Positions 15,738-24,247 of a DNA stretch of 64,000 bases are shown piece after piece. Under the pieces are notes generated by a model. That model saw nothing but the letters and a program-made list of their open reading frames with translations. It did no database searches and was not told the origin of the DNA. The stretch spans positions 1 through 64,000 of the forward strand of contig NZ_NFJH01000009.1 of NCBI RefSeq assembly GCF_002159765.1, read 5' to 3'. The stretch is from Collinsella sp. An268 (GTDB lineage Bacteria; Actinomycetota; Coriobacteriia; Coriobacteriales; Coriobacteriaceae). How positions within the stretch are numbered: position 1 is the first letter of the stretch; each line of letters opens with the position of its first letter. The translations under genes were made by a program, and so were the position numbers.

Positions 15738-17276
15738 ATGCAGACTGTTGAACAGTACCGCGTGCTCGATCTGGTGCTTGAGGGAACCTCTGAGGGCAAC
15801 CCCTATGTCGATATCGCGCTGACGGCGCAGTTTGAGCGCGCCGATGGCACGGACGCCGTCGAGGTGCGCGGCTTTTACCGCGGTGCGGGTCGCTACGGCA
15901 TCCGCTTCATGCCCCGCTCCGCCGGAACCTGGACCTACCGCACCTCCTCCAACGACCCGGCGCTCGCGGGTACCGCGGGCGAGGTCGAGGTCACCCCGGC
16001 ATCCGAGGGCAACCACGGCCGCGTGCTGCTGGCGAAGGATGTCAAGCGGAGCGACGTGCCCTTTGACACGCGCGGCGACAACACGTTCTCCTACGAGGAT
16101 GGCACGCGCTTCCTGCCGTTTGGCACGACGGCCTACGCCTGGACCAACCAGGAGCCGGAGTGCCAGGACGAGACGGTCGAGACCCTCGCGGCGGCGCCCT
16201 TCAACAAGATCCGCATGTGCATCTTCCCCAAGTTCTACGACTTCAACACCGATGACCCGGCCATGTACGCCTTTGAGGGCTCGCTGGAGGACGGCTTTGA
16301 CCACACGCGGTTCTACGAGCCGTTTTGGGAGAACCTCGACCATCGCCTCGCTCAGCTCGACGAGCTCGGCATCCAGGCGGACATCATCTTGCTCCACCCC
16401 TACGACAAACCGGAGTGGGGCTTCTCGAAGATGACGCGCGAGGAGGATGCGTTCTATCTCGCGTACGTGGCGCGGCGCTACAGCGCCTTCCGCAACGTCT
16501 GGTGGAGCCTCGCCAACGAGTTCGACCTCATGCCGTGGAAGTCGGTGGAGGACTGGGACAGCTACGCCCGCATCGTTATGGCAAACGACCCGTATGGTCA
16601 CCTGCGGAGCATCCACAACTGCCGCACGCTCTTTGACCACAGTCACCCGTGGATTACGCACGTGAGCTGGCAGCGCTGCGACCTGCAGAAGACGGCAGAG
16701 TGCGTGACGGAGCTGCGCGAGCAGTACCACAAGCCAGTGCTGGTGGACGAGGTCGGCTACGAGGGCAACGTCACCTGGGGTTGGGGCAACCTGACCGCTC
16801 AGGAGGAGGTGCGCCGCTTCTGGGAGGGGTGCCTGCGCGGCGGGTACGTCACCCATGGCGAGACCTACGTGGACCGCGGCCCCAAGATCTGGTGGGCGCA
16901 CGGCGGCAAGCTGTACGGCGAGAGCCCCGAGCGCATCGCGTTTTGCCGTCAGTTCATGGAGAGCCTGCCGGAGGACATGGACTTGGTGCCGTATGAGAAG
17001 GGCTTCTGCCTGGGCACCATGAACTGGGATATTGCCTGCATGGCCAACGACTGGAGCGAAGGCACCGACGACGTGGTCATGTACTTTGGCTTCTTCCGTC
17101 CGGCGTACCGCGACCTTACCCTGCCCGAGGGCAAGACCTATACGATCGACGTGGTGGACACGTGGAACATGACGGTCGAGACCCTGCCGGGCACCTACGA
17201 GGGCCAGGTGCGTGTGGACCTGCCGAGCCGCCAGTACATGCTGCTGCATATCAAGGCAGTCGACAAGACTGCGTAA
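15738..17276 (+). CDS. DUF5060/DUF4038-type glycoside hydrolase (apiosidase-like)
   Basis: A 512-residue protein with three parts: an N-terminal beta-sandwich of the DUF5060 type (residues ~5-95, AVEVRGFYRGAGRYGIRFMP...GTWTYRT), a TIM-barrel related to DUF4038, the Pfam 'apiosidase' family (~100-420), and a C-terminal DUF5605-like sandwich. Candidate catalytic acids are N260-E261 in WWSLANEFD and E338 in KPVLVDEVG, the usual clan-A arrangement. No signal peptide is present, so it acts in the cytoplasm. AAAGGAG precedes ATG 15738; the frame is open from 15702. The family is known from plant polysaccharide and glycoside breakdown, but its exact substrate is not fixed. Confidence 0.85.
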   Translation: MQTVEQYRVLDLVLEGTSEGNPYVDIALTAQFERADGTDAVEVRGFYRGAGRYGIRFMPRSAGTWTYRTSSNDPALAGTAGEVEVTPASEGNHGRVLLAKDVKRSDVPFDTRGDNTFSYEDGTRFLPFGTTAYAWTNQEPECQDETVETLAAAPFNKIRMCIFPKFYDFNTDDPAMYAFEGSLEDGFDHTRFYEPFWENLDHRLAQLDELGIQADIILLHPYDKPEWGFSKMTREEDAFYLAYVARRYSAFRNVWWSLANEFDLMPWKSVEDWDSYARIVMANDPYGHLRSIHNCRTLFDHSHPWITHVSWQRCDLQKTAECVTELREQYHKPVLVDEVGYEGNVTWGWGNLTAQEEVRRFWEGCLRGGYVTHGETYVDRGPKIWWAHGGKLYGESPERIAFCRQFMESLPEDMDLVPYEKGFCLGTMNWDIACMANDWSEGTDDVVMYFGFFRPAYRDLTLPEGKTYTIDVVDTWNMTVETLPGTYEGQVRVDLPSRQYMLLHIKAVDKTA

Positions 17277-17286
17277 GCCAGTTTTT

Positions 17287-17329
17287 GGAGGGGCGGTCGG
17301 CGCGAGGCGGCTGCCCCTCCGTCGTTTTT
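17287..17329 (+). terminator. Terminator-like hairpin between the two hydrolases
   Basis: GGAGGGGC pairs with GCCCCTCC and is followed by GTCGTTTTT. It may lower expression of the rhamnosidase relative to the upstream hydrolase. Confidence 0.65.
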
Positions 17330-17437
17330 CAAGAAAGCAATCTCCATAGCCCAGAGAAAGGCGCCCAACGTGCGCGGGTATGCATGGATTTGAGGCGCAA
17401 TCTGGCGGCGTGATGCCGCCAAAGCAGGGGAGGGATC

Positions 17438-19699
17438 ATGACGGAAACACTTTCTGCAGTTGAGCTGCTCGCCGGTGCGCATATGATCGGGGCGGATGCC
17501 CCGCGCGGCCAGGCAATTGGGCTCACCTGCGATGTTGAGCTTGAGGGGCCGGCCAGCGCTGTGACGTCGGCACGCCTGGTGTCGACAGCGCACGGCATCT
17601 ACGAGGCACGCGTGAACGGCGTCTCGGTGGATGACGCGGTGCTGAACCCCGGTTGGACCGCGTACGAGTGGCGTCTTGCCGTGCAGGAGGCGGACGTCAC
17701 CGACCTCGTGCGCGCGGGCGGCCGTGCGGCGCAGATCTCGGTCGTCGTGGGCAACGGCTGGTGGCGCGGCGCGCTCGGCTTCGACCTCATGAAGATCGAT
17801 TACGGGCAGGAGCTCGGCTTTATCGGAGCGCTCGAGATCGCGTACGCCGATGGCTCGCGGCAGGTGGCCCTGACGGCGGCCGATGGCACGGCGCAGGCCT
17901 ACGCGACGCCCGTGGTGGAAAACTCGCTCTACAACGGTGAGACCATCGATGCCCGAATCGCGCCGCGCGCCGAGCAGCTCTCGGTGCGCGAGGTCGCCCT
18001 CGACCACTCGACGCTCTACGCTCGGGCAATGCCTCCGGTGCGGCGCGTCGAGACGCTCCGCCCGGTGCGCATCTGGACGAGCCCGGCGGGCAAGACCCTT
18101 GTCGATTTTGGGCAGAACATCGTGGGCTGGACGCGCGTGCATGTCTCGGGCCCCGCGGGCACCGAGGTGGTCGTCCGCCATGCCGAGGTGCTCGAGGCGG
18201 ACGAGCTCGGTGTGCGCCCCCTGCGCGCGGCCAAAGCGACCGATACCTTTATCCTCTCCGGTGGCGACGACGTGTTTGAGCCCACGATGACGTTCCACGG
18301 CTTCCGCTATGCCGAGGTCACCGGTTGGCCGGGCGAGCTTGGCGCGGACGATATCGAGGCCGTGGCCATCAGCTCCGACCTGCCGCGCACGGGCTGGTTC
18401 ACATGCTCGAATGATGACGTGAACAAGCTCGTTTCGAACACGCTCTGGAGCCAGCGCGACAACTTTGTGAGCATTCCCACCGACTGCCCGCAGCGCGACG
18501 AGCGCATGGGCTGGACGGGCGATATTGCGGTCTTTGCGCCCACGGCGGCGTTCCAGTACGACTGCTCGGCGTTTTTGGGCGACTGGATGCAGACGCTCAT
18601 GGCCGAGACGGCGCACAACGAGCTCGGCTGCGTGCCTGTGGTGGCGCCCGACGTGGTGAAGTACAGCGACCACTTCTGGAAGACGGTGGGCGAGCTGGCG
18701 CTTTGGGGCGACGCGTGCTGCTGGGTGCCCTGGACGCTCTGGCAGGTCTACGGCGACAAGGACGCGCTTGCCTCGCAGTACCCCGCCATGGGGATGCATC
18801 TGCGCGCCGTGGAGGAGCGCCTCTCTGATACGGGCTTGTGGGACACGGGCCTGCAGCTTGGCGATTGGCTCGATCCGGCGGCTCCGCCCGAGGCCCCCAT
18901 GGACGGCAAGACCGACAAGTACCTCATCGCGCAGGCGTGCCTTTGCCGCAGTACCCGTATCGCCGCCGATACCGCGGAGATTCTGGGTCTTGCCGAGGAC
19001 CGCGCGCATTGGGAGGAGCTCGCAGAGCGCTCGCGCGCGGCGTTCCGTCGTACGTATGTGCTCGAGGGCGGGCGCCTTACCTCCGACGCCGTGGCGGCCT
19101 ATGCGCTGGCTCTCCACTTTGGCCTGCTTGAGGGCGATGAGGTGGCACCCGCGGCAGACCGCTTGGCCGAGCTTGTGCGTGAGGGTGACTACAAGGTTGC
19201 GACGGGCTTTGCCGGCACGCCGTACGTAACGTGGGCGCTTTCTGAAAACGGCCACGTGGAGGAGGCGTACCGCCTGCTTCTGGAGGACGAGTGCCCCAGC
19301 TGGCTCTACCCGGTGCGCATGGGCGCAACCACCACGTGGGAGCGCTGGGACTCAATGCTGCCCGACGGCTCCATCAACCCCGGCGATATGACGAGCTTCA
19401 ACCACTACGCGCTCGGTGCGGTGTGCGACTGGATCTACCAGGTTATCGGCGGCATCTCGCCGGCGGCGCCGGGGTATGCGCGCGTGCGCATCGCCCCGCG
19501 TCCCGGCGAGGGCATCACGTGGGCGCGTTGCGCCTACGAGTCGATGCGGGGGCGCATCGAGGTCTTTTGGCGCTGCGAGGACGGTCGCTTTGACCTCGAA
19601 TGCACCGTACCGGACGGCGTCATGGCCGACGTAGCGCTGCCCGATGGCACGACGCTCGAGGTGGCGGGTGGCACGCACCGCTTCGGCTGCGCTGCGTAG
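17438..19699 (+). CDS. Alpha-L-rhamnosidase (GH78), cytoplasmic
   Basis: A 753-residue enzyme that releases L-rhamnose from plant glycosides. The GH78 active-site signature DCPQRDERMGWTGD is at 349-362, preceded by the N-terminal sandwich domains (WTAYEWRL, VVGNGWWRG, LVDFGQNIVGW). The (alpha/alpha)6 barrel follows, with WLDPAAPPEAPMDGKTDK, and the C-terminal segment MGATTTWERWDSM...SFNHYALGAVCDWIYQ. There is no signal peptide. It is shorter than many GH78 enzymes because the N-terminal accessory domains are compact. It follows the apiosidase-like gene by 161 bases, past a weak terminator. Typical substrates are flavonoid rutinosides/neohesperidosides or pectin fragments. Confidence 0.93.
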   Translation: MTETLSAVELLAGAHMIGADAPRGQAIGLTCDVELEGPASAVTSARLVSTAHGIYEARVNGVSVDDAVLNPGWTAYEWRLAVQEADVTDLVRAGGRAAQISVVVGNGWWRGALGFDLMKIDYGQELGFIGALEIAYADGSRQVALTAADGTAQAYATPVVENSLYNGETIDARIAPRAEQLSVREVALDHSTLYARAMPPVRRVETLRPVRIWTSPAGKTLVDFGQNIVGWTRVHVSGPAGTEVVVRHAEVLEADELGVRPLRAAKATDTFILSGGDDVFEPTMTFHGFRYAEVTGWPGELGADDIEAVAISSDLPRTGWFTCSNDDVNKLVSNTLWSQRDNFVSIPTDCPQRDERMGWTGDIAVFAPTAAFQYDCSAFLGDWMQTLMAETAHNELGCVPVVAPDVVKYSDHFWKTVGELALWGDACCWVPWTLWQVYGDKDALASQYPAMGMHLRAVEERLSDTGLWDTGLQLGDWLDPAAPPEAPMDGKTDKYLIAQACLCRSTRIAADTAEILGLAEDRAHWEELAERSRAAFRRTYVLEGGRLTSDAVAAYALALHFGLLEGDEVAPAADRLAELVREGDYKVATGFAGTPYVTWALSENGHVEEAYRLLLEDECPSWLYPVRMGATTTWERWDSMLPDGSINPGDMTSFNHYALGAVCDWIYQVIGGISPAAPGYARVRIAPRPGEGITWARCAYESMRGRIEVFWRCEDGRFDLECTVPDGVMADVALPDGTTLEVAGGTHRFGCAA

Positions 19700-19745
19700 G
19701 ATAAGCCTGGTGACAGCGCGCTACGACGTGTCCGTCTGTTGTTCA

Positions 19746-19782
19746 AACGGCGTTAGCAAGCAGTTCGTTTGTTAACGCCGTT
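19746..19782 (+). terminator. Inverted repeat after rhamnosidase
   Basis: AACGGCGTTA and TAACGCCGTT are perfect 10-bp arms with a 17-base loop. No long T-run follows, so it could be a terminator or an operator for the ROK gene. Confidence 0.5.
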
Positions 19783-19910
19783 CCCCGATTAACCTGCCCG
19801 CTTCTCTTTTTACGGGCTGAAGCTAGGGCGGGTTGACGTAAGCTGAATAGAAGTGTGCGGCGCCCCTGCCGCGCGGCACCATCTAATCTACGATTCTTGA
19901 GGAGCGAACA

Positions 19911-20822
19911 ATGAAGCAGTACTTTGGCATTGACGTGGGCGGCACCGAGGTCAAGTGGGCCATCATGGACGAGGACTTCAACTTCGTCGGCGACCGCGGC
20001 TCCATCAAGACGGACTTCTCCTCTGCCGAGGAGGCGGTTGAGGCGTTCGCTTCGCTCGTCGAACCGTATCGCGACCAAGTCGTGGCAATTGGCATGAGCG
20101 TTCCCGGTTCCGTCATGGAGGACGACCCGGATGGCACCATCCACCGCGGCGGCGCCCTCACCTACATGGACCAGTGCCCGCTCGCCAAGCTCATGCGCGA
20201 GCGCTTTGGCGTGCCCGTTGCCGTTAACAACGACGGCAAGTGCGCCGGCCTCGGCGAGTACGCCGCTGGCGCCCTCAAGGGTACGCGCTTTGGCGTGACC
20301 ATCGGCATCGGCACCGGCATCGCTGGTGGCATCGTCATCGACGGCAAGGCCCTGCGCGGCGCGCACTGTTTCGCCGGCGAGTTCAGCTTCCTTAACAACA
20401 ACACGGCCGACCCCGTGACGCCGGGCAATTGGTTTGCCGAGACAGCCGGCTGGATGGCGCTGCGCAAGCGCATCTTCGAGGAGAAGGGCGAGCCGGTTGA
20501 TCCCGCGGTGGACGGTCGCATCTTCTTCAAGTGGATCGAGGCGGGCGACGAGGCGGCCATCCGCGGCCTCGACCGGTATGCGCTTGCCTTTGACAACTGG
20601 CTCATCAACCTGCAGGCCGTGCTCGACCCCGAGGTCTTTGCCATCGCGGGCGGCATCAGCTGCCACCCGGAGCTCTTCGACGCGTTCGAGCGCATGATGG
20701 ACAAGGCCCTCGAGCACATGCTCCCCGGCTTCCCGCGTCCGGTCATCAAGCGCGCGGAGCTCGGCAACGACGCCAACATCTACGGCGCCGTGCTGGAGGC
20801 CAAGCGCCTGGCAGAGGCGTAA
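19911..20822 (+). CDS. ROK-family sugar kinase
   Basis: A 303-residue ROK protein without a DNA-binding domain, so a kinase rather than a regulator. The ATP motif DVGGTEVKWAIMD is at the N-terminus (residues ~7-19). VNNDGKCAGLGEYAAGALKG gives the substrate/catalytic region, and GVTIGIGTGIAGGIVIDGKALRG follows. The usual CxCGxxGC zinc cluster of glucokinase-type ROK proteins is missing; the chain reads HCFAGEFSFLNNN instead. Substrate is therefore uncertain (glucose, fructose or a hexosamine are possible). It is a single-gene unit with its own terminator. Confidence 0.88.
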   Translation: MKQYFGIDVGGTEVKWAIMDEDFNFVGDRGSIKTDFSSAEEAVEAFASLVEPYRDQVVAIGMSVPGSVMEDDPDGTIHRGGALTYMDQCPLAKLMRERFGVPVAVNNDGKCAGLGEYAAGALKGTRFGVTIGIGTGIAGGIVIDGKALRGAHCFAGEFSFLNNNTADPVTPGNWFAETAGWMALRKRIFEEKGEPVDPAVDGRIFFKWIEAGDEAAIRGLDRYALAFDNWLINLQAVLDPEVFAIAGGISCHPELFDAFERMMDKALEHMLPGFPRPVIKRAELGNDANIYGAVLEAKRLAEA

Positions 20823-20864
20823 GGCCGCGCTCTCCTTTGGGGGAGTGTCAAACCTGTACAAGTA

Positions 20865-20912
20865 GGCGGTGTGGGGCGCCACGTAAAGCGCCCCGCACCG
20901 CCTTGTTGTTTT
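20865..20912 (+). terminator. Terminator after ROK kinase
   Basis: GGCGGTGTGGGGCGC pairs with GCGCCCCGCACCGCC (15 bp with one G-T wobble) around an 8-base loop. TTGTTGTTTT follows. It lies between convergent genes. Confidence 0.85.
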
Positions 20913-20925
20913 GGTCTGCTCCCGC

Positions 20926-22443
20926 TTATTCCACTGTTACGGCAACCTGCGCATAGCGCGTGCAAGGCCGCTTGGCGGCATCTTGGACACGCAGGGTGAG
21001 GACGATGCGGTCCTCCGGGGCGGCATTGGCAGGTACGGTGAAGTGCACGGTCGCTCCCTCGGCGCGCCATGAGGCGAGGCTGTGCGCCCCGCTATAGGTG
21101 CTCGAGAGCGCATCGACCGCCCAACGGCAGGTAAGTACGTCGCCATCGGGGTCTGACGCCCAAGCGCCGACCTCAACGATTTCACCGGGGGCGGCGGCCA
21201 TGTCTGGCGTGACGCCCTCGATCACGGGGGCGTGGTTGCAGGCGGCGGGCTTATGCGCGCACCACTGAGCGCGTGCGGCGAAGTCCTCCTGGTAGGCGCG
21301 CAGATACGGGTTGGGGTTGTCTTCTGGAGCGCGCCCGAGGTCGGCAAAGCTCATGCCGTCGCCCATGCTCTCGACGCTATCGCAGAAGAGGGGACCCAGT
21401 ACGGTCGAGAAGCCCTCTTCCGTGGCGCCCCGCAGGCCGAAGGGGATAAGCGGGATGTAGGTCATCGAGTCGCCCTCAGCCATAAAGTCGCCGGGCGTGA
21501 AGTGGATGGGCTGCATACCGTCGAGTCCCCAGTCGAGCGTCGCATGGCGGCCAAATTGGAAGCGCTCGGGCTCGTTCTCGTACACCTTGCCGTCGCCATA
21601 GAGCATGTAGCGCGCCATGAGTGGGCCGTTGTTTTGCGTGAGGTGCTCCTCCGGCCAGGGCGCGCGGAAGAGATCGATGCTGTCGGGTTGCGCCGCCACG
21701 GCGTCCACGTAGCCGCCGTACATGAAGGGTACGCGCAGAAAGACGAGGTCGGGAAAGAGCGGCTGGCCGTGATCGAGCCAGGAGTTATCTTGCCCGATAC
21801 CGTTGGTAACGCCCAGCACGCGGACCTTGGCATAGATACGCGAGCGAACCTCGTCCCAGGCGTCGGTTGCCTGGTAATCCTCGGCGATCGACATAAGGGC
21901 GCGCACGATGGTGTTCATGCCGCCCCAAGAGAGAAGCCAGAGCGTGCGCGGGTCGTTGTCGAGTATGGCCTGCTTGATGACGTTGGAGCCGACGGTGTCG
22001 GCGCGCACGTCGCCCTCGAAGGCGATGTTTCCCTCATAGGTGCGCGCGAGCATCTGCTCGGGAGTGGGGAAGGGCGGCTCGCCCGCCGCCGCGGCATTCT
22101 CGCTGAGATAGGGCCAGGCGGCGGCATACTCGTGCGTCCAAAGGTCCTGGACCCATGTGCGCGGGAAGGGGCGGTAGCTGGTGAGCGCGCCGGCCTCGGG
22201 GTCGGGCTCGTGGGGAACGACCTTCCACGTGCAGGAGCGCATGCCCTTGGTGCGCCAATGCGGCGTGACCTCGCCGAGCGTATGCGCGCCGTCGCCCAAG
22301 AAATGGTACTGCGACGCAGTGGTCACCACCGCCTCGACGTCGAGCAGGTTGAGGTAGAGGGCGAGGTGGATGAGCGAGTTCATGTCATCAACCTCAAGGT
22401 CGGTTGTCACGATTACCCGCGGCTTGGTTTCGGACGAGGTCAT
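20926..22443 (-). CDS. DUF1593 nucleoside-hydrolase-like protein
   Basis: A 505-residue protein. Residues ~8-300 match DUF1593, which has the inosine-uridine nucleoside hydrolase fold: RVIVTTDLEVDDMNSLIHLALY gives the metal-binding aspartates (TTDxExDD), and TLWLLSWGGMNTIVRAL is the family core. The C-terminal ~90 residues (NHAPVIEGVTP...) are an Ig-like sandwich. Proteins of this family often sit in plant-polysaccharide loci, and most that I know of are exported. This one has no signal peptide. The reaction is not established for the family. It follows the esterase gene by 40 bases on the same strand, so the two form an operon. Confidence 0.85.
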   Translation of the reverse strand: MTSSETKPRVIVTTDLEVDDMNSLIHLALYLNLLDVEAVVTTASQYHFLGDGAHTLGEVTPHWRTKGMRSCTWKVVPHEPDPEAGALTSYRPFPRTWVQDLWTHEYAAAWPYLSENAAAAGEPPFPTPEQMLARTYEGNIAFEGDVRADTVGSNVIKQAILDNDPRTLWLLSWGGMNTIVRALMSIAEDYQATDAWDEVRSRIYAKVRVLGVTNGIGQDNSWLDHGQPLFPDLVFLRVPFMYGGYVDAVAAQPDSIDLFRAPWPEEHLTQNNGPLMARYMLYGDGKVYENEPERFQFGRHATLDWGLDGMQPIHFTPGDFMAEGDSMTYIPLIPFGLRGATEEGFSTVLGPLFCDSVESMGDGMSFADLGRAPEDNPNPYLRAYQEDFAARAQWCAHKPAACNHAPVIEGVTPDMAAAPGEIVEVGAWASDPDGDVLTCRWAVDALSSTYSGAHSLASWRAEGATVHFTVPANAAPEDRIVLTLRVQDAAKRPCTRYAQVAVTVE

Positions 22444-22483
22444 CTGAGCCCTTTCATCTCCAGGTGTACGGTGCGTCTGGTCG

Positions 22484-23854
22484 CTACGCCCGCTGGCGCG
22501 CCGCCCACTCCCACATGCCTACGGGCTCGCCGTCGATCATGACGTTCGTGCCGTCGATGTCGGTGCGGCAGAAGTCGTTGAACACGTGGATCCAGACGCC
22601 GTGGTTAAAGGTCTTCTTGGGCGAGCCGTCGGCCTCGCGATAGACGCCGGTAAGGTCTTCGACGTGGTCGAAGTACGTGCAGTGCACCGTGGCGCCGGCG
22701 GCAGCGAGGGCGCGGCGGAGCGGCAGCACGGTCTCCTTGGGGTCGACGAGCTCGTCGCCCTTGCTATGGGTGAACCACAGCGGCGTTTGGGCCAGGCCGG
22801 AGACATCCTCGGCGGTCGCGTTAAACCAAGGGGCGCAGCAGGGCAGGCCGGCAGCGAAGAAGCCGGGGTAATCGAGGCACACGCGCAGCGTCATAAAGCC
22901 GCCGTTGGAAAGACCGCCCACAACGATGCGGCTCGTGTCGATACGGTCGGCGTGCGCGGCGATGAACTCGTCGATGAGGGCCTTGAGTGCGCGTGCGTAG
23001 ATGCTCTGGTTGCTATGGCCGAGCTGCTCGACCCCGTTGTCCATCCAAAACGTCGGGCATTGCGGGACGAGCACCCAAGCCGCCCCGTCGAAGTAGCCCT
23101 GAATCTTGCTCTGCGAGAGAGCGGTCACGCGGTTGCCGGTATAGGCGCGCGCCGGGCCCTCGGGCACGAGCGGGCCGCCGGGGATGCCGCCGTCCTCGCT
23201 CTCTCCCTTACCCTCGCCTGCGCCGTGCAGGTAGATGATGAGCGCCGCTTTCTCGGGCTTGGGCTTGGTGCTGGTAAAGTGCCCCGAGATCGCGGGGGCT
23301 GCAGGTTCAAAATCTGGCTCGAAGTAGCCATATTCCATCTTGATGCCGTCGACAGCCTCGGTCATCTCGGCCTCATGCCAGCGGTCGAGTGCGGGGCAGA
23401 TATCGCCGGCGCAGGCATCATATACCAAGCCCACGAGCGGATCGGCGGCGGTGGGGATGGCGGTAGTCTGGGTGATACGGAAGCAGTTGTCGATCTTACG
23501 CGAGCCCATGACGCCGCCCTCGACGCGCTTGGTGAGGCGCACTTCGGGCAGCTCGAGAGCGACGTGAGATCCGTGTTCGGCGCGCTTGCCCTCGGGCGTC
23601 GCGGGATAGGCGGCGAGCACCGGGACGTAACCCATCGACGGGGCGGCATGGTCGGCGCCGCGCTCTTTGCGCATGAGCGCCGCACCGGTGCGCTCGCGGC
23701 GTGTGCAGAAGACGTTGAACGTGGCGGTCGTGACGTCGTTCACGCCGATCTCGTCGGGGAGCTCGAGCACCAGACGCGAAATCCAAGGGCCGAAGTCGCC
23801 CAAGGTGGTGACGGTGCGGTACATGGGTTCGAGGGTGACATCTGTCTCTGCCAT
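22484..23854 (-). CDS. Alpha/beta-hydrolase esterase, carbohydrate-linked
   Basis: A 456-residue protein with an N-terminal sandwich domain (~1-190) and a C-terminal alpha/beta hydrolase. ALIIYLHGAGEGKG is the oxyanion strand, IVVGGLSNGGFMTLR the nucleophile elbow (GLSNG, serine nucleophile), and THSKGDELVDPKETV and the late NHGVWIHVF supply the acid and histidine. The pattern resembles feruloyl/acetyl esterases and the PHB-depolymerase-like group in plant-fibre loci. No signal peptide. ATG 23854 is chosen for GGAAAGGATTGCT upstream. It would remove ester groups from imported oligosaccharides or phenolic glycosides; the substrate is inferred. Confidence 0.8.
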   Translation of the reverse strand: MAETDVTLEPMYRTVTTLGDFGPWISRLVLELPDEIGVNDVTTATFNVFCTRRERTGAALMRKERGADHAAPSMGYVPVLAAYPATPEGKRAEHGSHVALELPEVRLTKRVEGGVMGSRKIDNCFRITQTTAIPTAADPLVGLVYDACAGDICPALDRWHEAEMTEAVDGIKMEYGYFEPDFEPAAPAISGHFTSTKPKPEKAALIIYLHGAGEGKGESEDGGIPGGPLVPEGPARAYTGNRVTALSQSKIQGYFDGAAWVLVPQCPTFWMDNGVEQLGHSNQSIYARALKALIDEFIAAHADRIDTSRIVVGGLSNGGFMTLRVCLDYPGFFAAGLPCCAPWFNATAEDVSGLAQTPLWFTHSKGDELVDPKETVLPLRRALAAAGATVHCTYFDHVEDLTGVYREADGSPKKTFNHGVWIHVFNDFCRTDIDGTNVMIDGEPVGMWEWAARQRA

Positions 23855-23878
23855 AGCAATCCTTTCCAAGACAGAATA

Positions 23879-23890
23879 TAAACATGTTTA
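23879..23890. promoter_or_regulatory. Operator palindrome for the esterase operon
   Basis: TAAACATGTTTA is a perfect 12-bp palindrome 24 bases upstream of the esterase start. It shares the TAAAC/GTTTA core of the other sugar promoters in this window. The 393-base gap between this gene and the PTS gene otherwise holds only AT-richer sequence and the PTS promoter. Confidence 0.5.
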
Positions 23891-24158
23891 GTATACGGAA
23901 GTGTGGATGCCATAACGGTTCAGCAGCCGGTGAACGTAGTGTATTAGCTGTTAAACGGCAGGTATCGAGAGCTGGGGAGTATCGACGAGTGCCAGACATG
24001 CCAATCCACACGCCTAGTGTTGCGTCAATTTAGCTGCATGAACTTCAGTAAATGCTAAGAATCCGCGCTTCATGCGAATAATCGTACGTTTATCTGGAAA
24101 ATCCTACCGTTCACCGGAATCCATGCAGGTCGAAAATAAAAACAAGGTAAGCTGCAAC

Positions 24159-24190
24159 TATAAACATTCAGTAAACAAGCGTTTACTGAA
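24159..24190 (+). promoter_or_regulatory. PTS promoter and operator
   Basis: TATAAA (24159-24164) is a likely -10. Directly after it lies a perfect inverted repeat with 10-bp arms, TTCAGTAAAC and GTTTACTGAA around AAGC (24167-24190). A repressor bound there would cover the transcription start. This is the best-formed LacI-type operator in the sugar region. Confidence 0.6.
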
Positions 24191-24247
24191 AAGGTTGGTC
24201 GGATGGACAGGACGACGTCCGGCCCCGATAGGGGAAAGGGGACCCCC

